Source: Strix aluco (taxonomy: Eukaryota; Chordata; Aves; Strigiformes; Strigidae). Taken from it: a DNA stretch of 64,000 bases. The translations under genes and the position numbers were made by a program. Location: the NCBI RefSeq assembly GCF_031877795.1, contig NC_133933.1, positions 19,863,529 to 19,927,528 of the forward strand, in the 5' to 3' direction. Positions 14,512-27,272 of this stretch are shown piece by piece; the stretch's first letter is position 1, and every line of letters begins with the position of its first letter. The notes below the pieces were generated by a model that was not told where the DNA came from, searched no databases, and saw nothing but the letters and a program-made list of their open reading frames with translations.

Positions 14512-15675
14512 AATCATAAAATCATATCATAAAATGGCTTGGGTTGGAAGGCATCTCAAAGATCATCTAGTTTCAATCCCCCTGCCATGGGCAAGGACAT
14601 CTTCCACTAGACCAGGTTGCTCAAAGCCCCGTCCAACCTGGCCTTGAACACTGCCAGGGAGGGGGCAGCCACAGCTTCTCTGGGCAACCTGTGCCAGTGT
14701 CTCACCACCCTCAAAGTAAAGAATTTCTTCCTTACATCTAATGCAAATCTACTCTCTTTCAGTTTAAAACCATTACCCCTCATCCTATCCCTACACTCCC
14801 TGATAAAGAGTCCCTCCCCATCTTTCCTGTAGGCCCCCTTTAAGTACCAGAAGGCCAAAATAAAGTCTTCCCAGAGCCTTCTCTTCTCCAGGCTGAACCC
14901 CAACTCTTTAAACCTGTGTTCATAAGGGAGGTGCTTCAGTCCCTTGGTCATCTTCGTGGCCTCCTCTGGACCCGTTCCAACAGGTCCATGTCCTTCTTTA
15001 TTGGGAGCCCCAGAGCTGGATACAGCATTGCAGGTGGGGTCTCATGAGAGCAGAGTAGGGGGGGAGAATCACCTCCTTTGACCTACTGGTCACACTTCTC
15101 TTGATGCAGCCCAGCATACAGTTGGCTTTCTGGGCTATGAGCACACATTGCTGGCTCATATTCAGTTTTCCATCCACCAGTACCCCCAAGTCCTTCTCTG
15201 CAGGGTTGCTCTCAATCCACTCCTTGCCCAGCCTGTATTTGTGCTTGGGATTGCCCCGACCCATGTGCAGGACCTTGCACTTGGCCTTGCTGAACTTCAT
15301 GAGGTTTGCACAGGCCCACCTCTCCAGCCTGTCCAGGTCCCTTTGGATGGCACATCCCTTCCCTCCAGCGTGTCAATCGCACCACACAGCTTGGTGTTGT
15401 CAACAAACGTGCTGAGGGTGCGCTCAATCCCATTGTCCATGTTGCCAACAAAGATGTTAAATAGCACCAGTCCCAACACTGACCCCTGAGGAACGTCACT
15501 CGTCACCGCTCTCCACTTGGACATTGAGCCATTGACAGCAACTCCTTGAGTGTGACCATCCATCCAATTTCTTACCACCAACTAGTCCATCCGTCAAATC
15601 CATGTTTCTCCAATTTAGAGACAAGGATGTCATGTGGGACAGTATCAAATGCTTCTGTAAAATAAGTCTCCTAGA
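14512..15675 (-). mobile_element. CR1 non-LTR retrotransposon, 5'-truncated, broken ORF2
   Basis: Degenerate octamer repeats at about 14512-14535 mark the 3' end, then GGGTTGGAAGG. On the - strand three separate frames (15581-15297, 15300-14998, 14951-14607) carry successive parts of the ORF2 reverse transcriptase: SDVPQGSVLG and FNIF, then [18 protein letters not shown] and LGVLVDGKL, then [11 protein letters not shown] and the C-terminal ALSNLV. Frame breaks separate them, and the catalytic box that usually reads F-A-D-D is F-V-D-N, so this copy is dead. Its 5' part is missing. The retained segment, about 1.16 kb, is long for an avian CR1. Confidence 0.95.
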
Positions 15676-18179
15676 TTATGCAATTTTGTACCAGAACACA
15701 TTACTTGAAAAACAGCAGAGGAAGTGAAATACTCATAATCTGTGCAACATAAAGGAGATCATATCCGAATAGAATAAATTTCATACATTTCCAAAAAGAA
15801 TTTGTCTCTCTCTGAGACAGACTGGAAACTCATAATATCTAAATAGATTACATATTTATTTAAGGATTTTGGCCTACTCATATTAGGACTGGGAAATCTT
15901 AACAAATGACACTTTTTAAAAACATGATTGTTGCTTTTTTCAGTGTCTAAAAATAAATGGATCAGTATTTCTGGAAAAGGCTGTTGACTGAGAATTCAGT
16001 AACGTACCCTTATGATCTTTAGCCATGAAGTTTTCTATAAACTTTTACAAATTCCGCCTGAGTCCCAGTAACAGAATAATGTCTTGGACCAAGTAAATTG
16101 AAAGTAATAGAAATACTAGAATACATCTTTTTCACTATTGCTTTTTAGGAACTTGAATATAGGACATGTCTTCATCATCTCCATGCTTAAAGAGGCACCT
16201 GAGAGTCAAAATTCATTGGTTTTTTTTCTTTTTAATCAGCGTTAACTGTGTGCTTTGAGATAAACCATGGGATCTCACTGTCATAGATTGAAATATTTCT
16301 TATACCTAAATCTGAAGAGTGACTCAAAGCCTATTTAATATTAGAAAAAAGTATTTCAAGATCTTTGGCACAAAAATTCTCCTTTAATATTTCAAATGAA
16401 AGCAGACTATCATCCGTACTGCTAAAGATATGGAATGCATTTCAAAATTTGCATCGTATTAAACAATATTTTTAATTCTGTGGGGTAAAATAAGGGGTTT
16501 CATGGTGTAGCTGGGAGCTACAAAAAAAGTAGCTAAAAGTTATTAAAAAAAAAGTCAAAAAACCAAGGAAAGTTTGAGCTTTCTATTTGCGAGTCCTGAA
16601 CACAATTCTGTCATAGAAGTAAAGCTTAGAAAATAACTATTTGCATGTTTCCAGTTGTGTGTGTTACCCAAACTTAATTTTATTTTTCTTCTGGAATGCA
16701 CAGATGGACTAATGGATAATTAGCTGGCCAGATTTCATTATGAAACAGTATATAATTCACTTTGCAAAATTCTTATACCTTAGTTCCTTTTCACGCTTGT
16801 CGAAGAGTAAAGAGTGTTCTGCACTAGTATTTATGTCTCTCAGATATATTTTATGATTGTCTATTTGATTTAACCCTTCTGTGACTACTAGCTAGCATGA
16901 ATTTTTAACAAGGAATAAAATAAAGTTTGAAAGCAAACTCAGAATTTGTTAACTGAAAAAACAGAATAACTAGCAAAAAAATCTATTAGCCGTTTCTAAA
17001 CCAGGTGAAAGTATAGGGGCTTCCTCTAAAAGTTTTAACTGTATTCAGACACATCTATAATGGGCATCTGCTTTTGTTTTTGCAACTAATGCAAACAAAA
17101 AATTCACAAGAACAGTAAGCCTTACTGAGAAAGCTGATATTATACTTTACACACTGCATGCTAAATCTTGAATGGAACCTGCTCCCCGACAGGGATGCAA
17201 ACACCAATAATCAAAACACATACATTTGTACAGGCTTGTAGACTTAACATACTAATCTTGGTGACTGCTGGCTAAAGCTCTCACCAAGGTCTACAGAGAA
17301 GAGGTCATGAAATACAGAATGGAGATTTTCCTGCTACACTGCAGTTAATTCCTGGGGAAAAGAAGTTGAAACTATACAAAATAGTAATAGCAATTGGGAC
17401 GTTTGTGACTACAGTTGAAGTGCAGGCTGTAAAAGCAGCCATTCAAAATGATTCAGTCCAAATTTGTCTGTACTTTTCCCTAAATTTAGGAATAACCCTT
17501 TATTAGATGAAGTAGAAAAGGAACGATAGAATGAAAGTGACAGCACCGAAAGGAAAAACTGTCAGTCAATAGTCTACATTGATCAAAAGGACAGCTCAAT
17601 CAGAGATTTAGCAGATGAGACTATGATTTTTTTGGTCCTCATTTTTCCCCCTCAATTCTTTTCCATGGTGTGTCATTGCAAATAACTATGATTCATAATT
17701 AGCTTTTGATTACATTACCAGAAAGGATAATTAAAATATCAGGATGCATCCCTCTATAAAGAGTTTTGCAAATCATGCTGTGACATTCTCTGGCTATCCA
17801 GAAATTTTTCTTTAGCTTCTCAGTATCAGTCAATGTTTGTTGATTGCCATAATTCTGACTGTGAAGAAATCACCCACATTTAGAAAGAAAATCAGATTAC
17901 CTGAGCTACGCACATACATGTCTGCAGAGGCTTATTCTGAAGGTCCTCAGTCTAAAGCTACCATGAGTTACTTACAGTGTGCATTATTCTCCAAGTTGTA
18001 GAAAATGTTGAGTTACCAAACAATATACCTGCAGGCAGATGAGCAACGAGCCATCTCACACCACTTGCACCTGATCAAACATATGTGAGTCACCACTAAT
18101 ACAGTGATAAAACAGTAACAACAAAAAGTTTGAGCAAAGTTTGGTGTGTGGAGTGCTAGAGAAAAGGGTGGTGGAAAGC

Positions 18180-18720
18180 TATCACTGCCACCCCCAACTG
18201 CCATTCCCTCCCCTTCTTGCCCTCCTCCTTCACTTGGTATTTAGCCAACACACAGAGCACTTTTAAGAAACTGTGGTGCCCACTTCAGGACACCTTGATG
18301 ATGGGGTGGAGACCCGCAGCAGCTGAGCAGGGCAGGCAGAGCTGGGTTCTGGCAGCAGAGCCTACCTACAGCACCACCAGCCATCCAGACAGCAGCAGCA
18401 GGAGACATGGCCAGAGACTGGGCTAGAACAAGGCTAGAACACGGACCTGAGGTCTACCCAAGTCTGGATACCAGCACTATTCAGCATGGTTGGGCAAGAG
18501 ACTGACAACCCCAGGCTGAGCTGGGCCATGGGGAGGTGGCAGGGGGTGCCACAGGAGGTTGGTCAGGGCCATCAACCAGCTTCTAGCCTGAGAAACCCTC
18601 ATTCCTGCTGCTCCCTGACTCTGTTCATAGAGGGCCTATGGCCTAACCCTAAATGTGCTTGTTCTGGCTGTTCTCTTGGGTCACATCTTTGCTCTAAAAA
18701 CAGGAAGTAAACACAGGAGT
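18180..18720. other. Unexplained GC-rich patch in the upstream desert
   Basis: About 0.5 kb is clearly richer in G and C than its surroundings (AT-rich on both sides) but has few CpG. Only short ORFs occur and none resembles a known protein. A poly-A run (18869) lies downstream. It could be an old LTR or other transposon remnant, or an untranslated exon. I could not assign it. Confidence 0.35.
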
Positions 18721-18868
18721 TATGAAAGCTAATAAAGTGAATGTTCTGTTGCAAACACAGATTTTTCAGGATTACATGGTATTGTCAACTAGTTCTGGTT
18801 TCAGCTAAGTATCACTGTGAAAACAATGTCAACTGCATTAGAAATGGGTGAGAAGATTAAAGAAAAGT

Positions 18869-18885
18869 AAAAAAAAAAAAAAAAA
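18869..18885 (+). repeat. Poly-A run (17 A)
   Basis: Simple homopolymer in AT-rich DNA, with no recognised retrotransposon attached. Confidence 0.9.
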
Positions 18886-21800
18886 GATCCACTCACAGAG
18901 GATCCTACAGCAAAGAAAAACTTTATTGTCCCCTGCCACGGCTTCAGCCTGCTTGACCTCCCTGAATATCGTAGTTCAATAGGCAGTGCAACATTTTGAA
19001 GGACACCTGACTGTTTAACTTGTTTTAAGTTCCTAGAGATACAATTTAAAAGATGGGAGCACCAGAAAAGGAAGCATAAATGTGGTGTGAAGCAGGTTTC
19101 TGAATTTCCTACATCCATCCTGATTCAGGGACCGAAACGGCAATAAATGTGAGTGAAGGGGTGATGAAAACTGCACTTCTTCCTATCTGTGGAGCATAAG
19201 CTTAGAAGTCAATGCCACAGCAGCATCCGCTATGGACCAGCCTGCAGGCCAGATCCTGTAGTGTCTTGCAGCCCCTCTGCATGTTCACAGTTTAAACAGT
19301 CCAGATCAGTGATGGGAATACTGAGATGACAATATCTCTCCTTCTGGCCCAATATAAATCCATAGTCCCAAGACTAAAACTGGCCTTGCTCGCTGTTATC
19401 TCTATGCAGAGCACCATTAATATTTGCATCTGATAATAGTCCCAAGAATATATCTACAGAATCTATACCAGTGAACAGGAACTGAGCTGTATGGACAACT
19501 ATCACTGGAAGATTAAGGTATAACTTTATTTAAAAGAGGAAAACTGTTTTATTTTAATGGAACTAGTCTGTTTGTTCCCATGCAAAAACTGCTTTACTAA
19601 CAAATCAGGACTTCCTTGTCACTGAACTATTTATTTTCTAGTTAACAATAAATAAGGCTTAGCTCACACAACTGTTAGGAGGAGTTATTTGTATATATCA
19701 AGGGGAAAACAGACTTCATAGGATGGATTTACATACTTCACTTTGCATTAGCATACATTAGGACCACTGAGAACGACTATGCATACAATGCATACAGTGC
19801 ATTGCATACAAGGAATTAACCTGAGAACAGATCTTTAATTTCACAGAACTTGGGTATCAGACCATTAAATTGCTGGTACTGATGTTATTTATGATATTAC
19901 ATATTTGCAACCATTATGAAAACAACCAGTACAATGGATGAACATTTTCAGTGTTACAAGTGTGACAGATGGCATTTAAAGGTAAAATAAATAAAATAAA
20001 AGGCACCACTTCTGATTCAGGAAATATTTGATCTCCAATGTTCTTGCATTCAGCAAGTTCCACGTCGCTGGAGACTCAGATGAAGCCAGGGGAAGTAATG
20101 TTTTAATTATATATATCCTGCTTTACCCATACATCTACGATTTGGCTAGATAGCTCTTCAGTCCAGTTCAGCACAATCATTCAGGTTGATTTTCTCTTTC
20201 TTTCAGTATCACCAGCATCTATGACTACAAGTATCTAGCCTACAGATTAAATTGAATATTCCTGGGTTATATATGCTATTTAGCCATCTCCAACTGACTA
20301 CTTACACCACTGTAAGCCCACTGATATCAGTGGACCTACATTTGAAAGGAACTGGGAAGAGAATGAGAGACCAAAGGGATGCTATTGGAAGAATATTTTT
20401 TTCATCATAGTATGTCTCCTCTGAGTGTTTATATGATGATTTCACTTCCCATCGCACACTGAGTAATAAATAGCTCACAGCATCATAGAGAGGTGCTGGG
20501 TAAATACTGCAAGTTTTGAGGCAAATTTACTGCCTCATAAACTCACAGCCAAGTAAAGCTGTCATTTGCAAGAACAATTAAGTCACCATTCTGTTCCATG
20601 GATGGTATAGGCTATTCCTGAAACGCGCAAATTCATACAAAAGGGAAGATGGTCATATGTTCAGAATGAATACTAACATTTTATTAATATTGAATTCACT
20701 TGCAAGCTTCAAGCCTGCATATATTTTCTTTGTTTCCCAGGATTTGCAATCTATCCACTACTCCTTATCATGTGTACTGTTAAAAGGCAGAAGAAATACA
20801 AGAGTAGTCTGTGATTTTTTTTTTGTTGTCTGGGCCTAAAGTATACTCTTGAAGTCATACTAGTGAGATGTTGCTGAAAAGAGAGAAAAAAGGATCAAAG
20901 AATAAGACTGTTATCTCTGAGCCATGTAAAAATCTGACATCTGAGGCTACTACAAAAATTGCTGGTGTGGCCTGAAGATTGTCCAAATGGATAGAGGATG
21001 ATATCATAAAATGTTTCTGTTGCATAAGATGTTTTCACTACTCGCTCATATAAACCCACAATAGGATCTTTAATCTTCAGGGAGACACAAGACAAAGCTT
21101 CACAAGGCATGCTTCCTGAAACACTATAATAATTCACAGATATTTGTGAATACTGTAGGTGCAAGTGGTATGAAAGTGTCACCTCCTGATTATGTAGTTT
21201 CCAAGGAATGAAACATCCACAAACAGTATGTATATGCTGCATTGTGGCTGCACAAGTCATCATTTTCCTGAGAGTCTGAGTCTTATATGACCTTCACATT
21301 TGAGTGCAAGAAACTTGTATGTGTATCTCTTGCACACCAAACTATAGATACATGCTTTGCAGCTATCTTGTTATGTGTTAGGTGAAAGAAATACATTTGG
21401 AAAAGGTTAAAGAATGAGGCTGAATTGGGTCGTTGAATAGGAAAAAGCCTAGTTGGTAATTTAAGCAATGCTGGTTCTGTCATTTTAACTTAGAACATGA
21501 ACGTAAGCCTAAACTCCCTTGTTGTCCTCACTGTCACAAATCTGACCCATATTGCATGTTTAATTAGAAGTAAGTTAACTGAACTCCCAGGTAAGGAAAG
21601 TCAGACTAAAGCTGCAGAAATGGTTCATATCCAAGTGCTCTGTTTTTAAACCACATAACTGCAACCTTTTTGAGCCACTTGGTCTGTGAACTTGAGTCCA
21701 AACTCAAGCAGAGCTCCTAAGGGCAGGGTGGATAAAGCCCTCATTCCCTTTGGTGCCACTGCAGAGATGCATTACAGTGGTATGAAGTTACATGATGTCT

Positions 21801-24800
21801 GAACCTTCTGGAAGCCAGTCTACACAGTATCTAGACCCTGGCTGGTGCTGCCAGCTCTGCTAGTCCTGGGAAGTGAACCAGAGGTAGCAACACTGGAAAA
21901 TTTTAGAGAGAAAAACTGGAGTAGTGAAGCCTCTCGAGACCGTAGTTTCTGCCTGAGAAAAAGTATTATAAACAGCAAAACCTACGTACCACAAATGTGA
22001 AACTAATGTGGAAAATTCCTATCCAAAATCCTATAGAAAGCAACACAAGATTCATGTTATGAACCAGATATCAGATTATACAGTATGTTTTAAACTCTCA
22101 TTTCTGTCAGGGGAGCCATATAAATGCACTAAAAGCCAGAATAGGCCCCTTTAAATTATTAATTGTAGTTGCCTAATAATAACTCGGTGAATAAGAAGAA
22201 AAATGGTAAAAATGTACTATTAAAAACATATTAAACCAATAAAACATGCCAAGTGCACTGTACTTCACCAGGCACTTTTCTGTATGATTTATATTTTTGT
22301 ACAAGTATCTTTAAGTAAAATTACACTTTTTGCCCCATTTAGTATTTATGATACTAATTTCCAGAAAATTTATATGTTTTGCTGAATGCTCATTTCTGAG
22401 CACCACATAGATTGTCACAGTGGAAGTAAAGAGGTCCCAGATGTTAGCTGTATCCATTGTTGACATTTCTGAGTTTTAAAAGCAAAAAGCTCATAGGTCT
22501 GTAAATGAGCTGAACCACTGAAAACTCTTGTTGCACAGGAGACTAACCATGTTAGCAAAGTGATGCTGCAGCTTTTTTAATCCCAGTGGACACAGAATGT
22601 ACAAAGCGTGTTGGTGTCTTCTCTGACTGTGGTTTAAAAGGTTGCGTGCAACTGTACAGTAATAAATGACTTAACCTGATCTCAGGGTACAAAGCAAATT
22701 CCTAAGGGAAAGACATGCAAACCCTGCTATTCATTCATGTACTTGAAAACACCTTTTCTCAATGCTGTTATAAGGCCATAACTTGCATATCTACTATAAA
22801 ATAGAATTATTTCAAGGTTTTTCTGATCATAGTAAAAGATTCTCTGTGAAACTGTTATAATGTTGTGCAAGCCCAAAAACAGATAGAGAAACTGGCTTTA
22901 AGCATAACCTATAAAATATGATGCTGTAATTCACAGCAGTGAAGATTACTGGCTAGCTTTTAAAATATTTTTTGAGCATTTCACTTCTGTGCAGCTCACT
23001 AAATTCTCACTAATTATCATGCAGTTAAAAAGTGAACAAATTTTTAATGTTATTACATTCTGGGCTTTGCTCTGAAAAAAAATGGCACCATATATCTTGT
23101 TATGCCATTAGAATTACTCTAACTGGAAAGGAAATCCTTTAAACTTATCTAACAAATAGTCTTCACACCTAAGATATTTTCTCTTTGAATATAGAGATTT
23201 TTTTTTTACATTCCTTCTCTTATTAAACTTTACTCTTCAATTTTTCACGGTTATTCTAAATGCTCTACTCAAATAAGGCAAGCCCCTTTCTTCGATGTCT
23301 GTCCTTAGTGTTTTCTAAATTTCAAATTCTATAGAAAGTAAGGAATGTTTAGAAGGTAATTTCTGAGGGGGTTCAACTCTTTGATTTCAGATAAAGCAAA
23401 AAACCAGCATACTCCGTTTGCCTTGTGCTCATCAACTAGCCTTCCATCAATGAATAAAGGTATAAGGTATATTAATTGTGAAAAATAACGCTTCAACAAA
23501 GAGATATCCAGATGGTACTATGGCACTTTGAATATTCCTAGTGGAATTATATGATGTCATTACCATTATTCTGAGAGTATTTTATCCCCTTGTTTCTGGA
23601 AAAAACACTTTTCCCGCTTCATAATATTAATAACACTAAAGCACGTCTGTAAGTCAGTCCAGTAATTACTAATTAGTAACTAGCTGAAAGGTAATTTCAT
23701 TACATTTTGGCTGGATCTAACATTTGCTATCAAATGAAACATTCTAGGAAAAATACAATTTAAAAAATCATAGTATTTCGTATGTCCAATATAATATACT
23801 CTGATTCAAATATAATAACTACCCATAATAGCAGAGCTGCTCTGCAGAGTTGGTGTGCTGGGTTAATTACATAGTCTGAGCAACCGAAAAACGACAGCTC
23901 TGGGGCTTGGAGTGTATCTTCTCTATAGGAGGACAACACTCAAAAAATACATTTATACAATCCTTTCTGTATCTGTTAGGCTGAGCAGGAATTAAGTTCC
24001 TTGTCCCTGACTGCCAAAGGCTTCCCCAGCAGTGACGCCTCAGTGTGCATGATGGATAGTCCAGGTCTTCCCAGGTGTGCCAACTCCAGCAGAGTCCCTG
24101 AAGGTTCTCATCACGCTCACTGCTCTGGGGCAAAAAATGGGTGTTTTCTTTTCAAGGAAGAAGTGCTTCAACAAGAGGGGCATAAGAAATATATTCTAAC
24201 AAGGTTTGCTTTGAGTGAAAAGGAGTTTCTAAGAAATCAAGGAAATTCCTATGGCCAGCCAGGAGACAGCTGTCAGCAAGGATGACAGAAAGATATAAGG
24301 AATAAGGGAGGAAGAATGTAATGAAAGGAGGAGGATGATATATTGAAATTTAAGAAAGCAGTGTCCAGATGAGATCCTAAAAATTTGTCTTCATTAGACA
24401 TCTTTTTCATTTTCATAAACTGAGGAGATAAAACTGGGAACTATTAGTTCATAGCAAGATAAAAGTTTTTTTAAATTTTAAAATATAAATTTCACATCTT
24501 AAAACCAAGCGAATAAAAAAGAATTTGTAGTTTTCATATTCATAGCTTTCAGTGGTATAATTTTCAAGTTATATATACCCTATAGTTAGATTTAGATCAC
24601 ATGCTTCTTTACTTGCAGGAAAAAAAATCTCTCTTTAGTATTTTTTTTTTCCTTACAACTGTGTTGCTCAGCCTTTTCATCTATACAGGATAAACTCATT
24701 ACACACAATTAAAGAAAGATGAATAAAAGTACAAAAATTAAAATTAGATTGTAATTTATAATCATCCTAATCCAAAAAAAAATATTGTTTAATATAGTAT

Positions 24801-26463
24801 TATTAATTTATTTAAAGTGTACCTTCAACTGATCAATTTTACTGTTCTTGGCTTGGGATACTATGTAATAATACATTGTATATATAGTATATGCATCATT
24901 TTATAGTTATTATATTTTATAGTTATTTTACTTTATATATAAATCAGAGTAAAATCCTTCCACAAATGACTACAGTGGAGCTAGCAAGACTTGTATTCTC
25001 TCCATAATACCTGTCAAGAATGTATATTATTAGTATTGTCAGTACCAGCATTTTACTTCTCAGACTTTTGTTTTTTCCTTTATTAAATTTATTGGTTGTG
25101 TGAGTATTGTACAGCTTTAGGAAGTTATCTATCTCATACAACTTAATGATTCCTACAACAAATACAGATAAAGATATATGACAGATCTGGATGGCTGAGT
25201 GAATGAGCCACGAGTAATACAAATCAAAATCAAGATTTCTTTTACATTCAAGACCATCACAGTATCAGGAGGAAAAGGACATAAACTACTTAGATGATAT
25301 ATTTTCCTTGTCAAAAACAAAACCAGTAAATTCCTCAAGCCACATATGTAGTGTTTGGGGAATATATAACTACTCTGGATGGGTTGCTACTCTTTAACCA
25401 AGATACGGCATAAATCTGTGGGGGAAAAAAAAAAGTTTAATGATTTTTATTTTTTTTATGTTGTCACCACACCAAAGGATGATTTGGATGCTGAAATGTT
25501 TGGCTAGAACACTGGATCACAATTTCTATTAAATCACAAAAATAGTGTGAGTAACTAGTACAAATCCTCAAACATACACCCACAGCTGACTAAACACTCT
25601 AAGGCTGGACAGTGATAGAAAATCTAGCAAAGACATAAACCATTAAGTGACCATTAGGCCGCCTGCCCTTTTTGACAAGGTTCAGGATTCATCAGTCTAC
25701 AACCCAGAACTACATCCCTGTGAACTGACATGTGGCTGTGCCAGCTGCACTACGTCCTATGCACATTCCCAACAGGTGACACTTATATGACACCCCTACA
25801 CATACACGTGGCCCACCAAAATGTCTAACTTGGATTTTACCAGCCCAGCATCCAACATCTCTCTGTTATACAAACCCCAGCTGTGTTGAAATGAATGGCC
25901 TTAATCCACTCAAGTGCATGAAGGTGCATCAGAATACACATGTCTACAAGTTAATATGTTGGATTCAATTAATATATCTTCTAGGAATACCACAACAAAC
26001 AAGATCAGAAATGCAGGACACCATACAGTGACAAGTGGATTTAGGAAGTGTCTCTTGGCTGTACTTTGAGCATCTGAAAGGTAAATATCTGGCTGTTTCA
26101 AAGGCAGTGAATTAAGCTGCCTGTAATTGTACTCCCTATCTGCCTTTCCCCTATCTCCCTTCTTTCTAGAGTTGGGGCCAGATAGTCAATGAAGTAAACC
26201 GTAAAACACACTACTCCCTGACCCTGAGGTTAGAACTATCATAAGCACTGTCTGGAAATGGTTGCAAATAGTAGTCGTTGTGCCCTCACTTTCCATTGGA
26301 AATCGAGTAATGACACAGGCAGCAAGTGGAAGCCCTTGCAAAGGTCATGGATTTACACCGGCTGAATCAATCTCTTACAACAGCGCTGCAGAAGCTGTGG
26401 AGGAGTTTTTTCATAAGACTTTGTTGGTTTTAACATATTTTGTACATGGTTGTTGTCTCCTTT

Positions 26464-26489
26464 AAAAACAAAACAAAACAAAACAAAAC
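26464..26489 (+). repeat. CAAAA pentanucleotide microsatellite
   Basis: About five tandem CAAAA units. Confidence 0.9.
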
Positions 26490-27237
26490 CAACATAAAGG
26501 ATGCTAGAGAGTGATTTTGTGTCTTTGGAAAGCTGTAAATCCAAGGCCCCTTGTTGGGGCTTCCACTGCCCAATATATAAAATCCAATGTCAGCTCAAAC
26601 CCTCCACAAAAGCAGAAGTAACTGCTTCAGTTATAAAAGAACAGAGACTGAGCTCACAACAGCAAAAAGAAATATCAGCAAAAGAATGCCATTTCTAAGG
26701 GAAATAGCAACCACCAAGCAAGTGAGCATCCTCACTCAATGTCAGACGGCTATTAATTTGTGTCCAGGCCACCACAACCTTTCCAAATATGCAAATGGGT
26801 AGCCCTTTCAGCTTGGGGGACAACTTTGTTCTGTTTGCAAACATCTCCACATTCCACTGAAATTTGCAGGAGAGTCAAGAGCTTGATTCATGTGCGTTCC
26901 AGTTAACTTCAATCTGCTTCTGGCTTGTACTGTTCAAATATTTGGATGAATAAAATTCATTACTTGAATCCACTATCAAATTAAAATATAGATATAGATA
27001 CAGGAAAGTATGAGAGAAGCACACAGAGGATAACAATATATATGTAAGTATTGCCACCATGACAAAACCAAACAACATACTTGTCAGTGTTATCTTTCTC
27101 TCAGAAATTCAGTCTTTCTACATATACTAGCACAATGTGTTTTGTATGGTAGAGTTTGAACTAATCATCACTTTTTTAAGGTATCAGGATGAAATGATTG
27201 CTGGGAAGAGTAATCATAAAGGTAAAGTTAAAAATAT

Positions 27238-27272
27238 CATAAATAAAAATCATAAATAAATAAATAAAAAGT
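27238..27272 (+). repeat. AAAT-type tetranucleotide microsatellite
   Basis: Imperfect ATAA/AAAT units in tandem, interrupted by ATC. Confidence 0.8.

Noticed and set aside
14607..15581. Minus-strand ORFs as host genes
   Set aside because: They are frame-broken pieces of CR1 ORF2.
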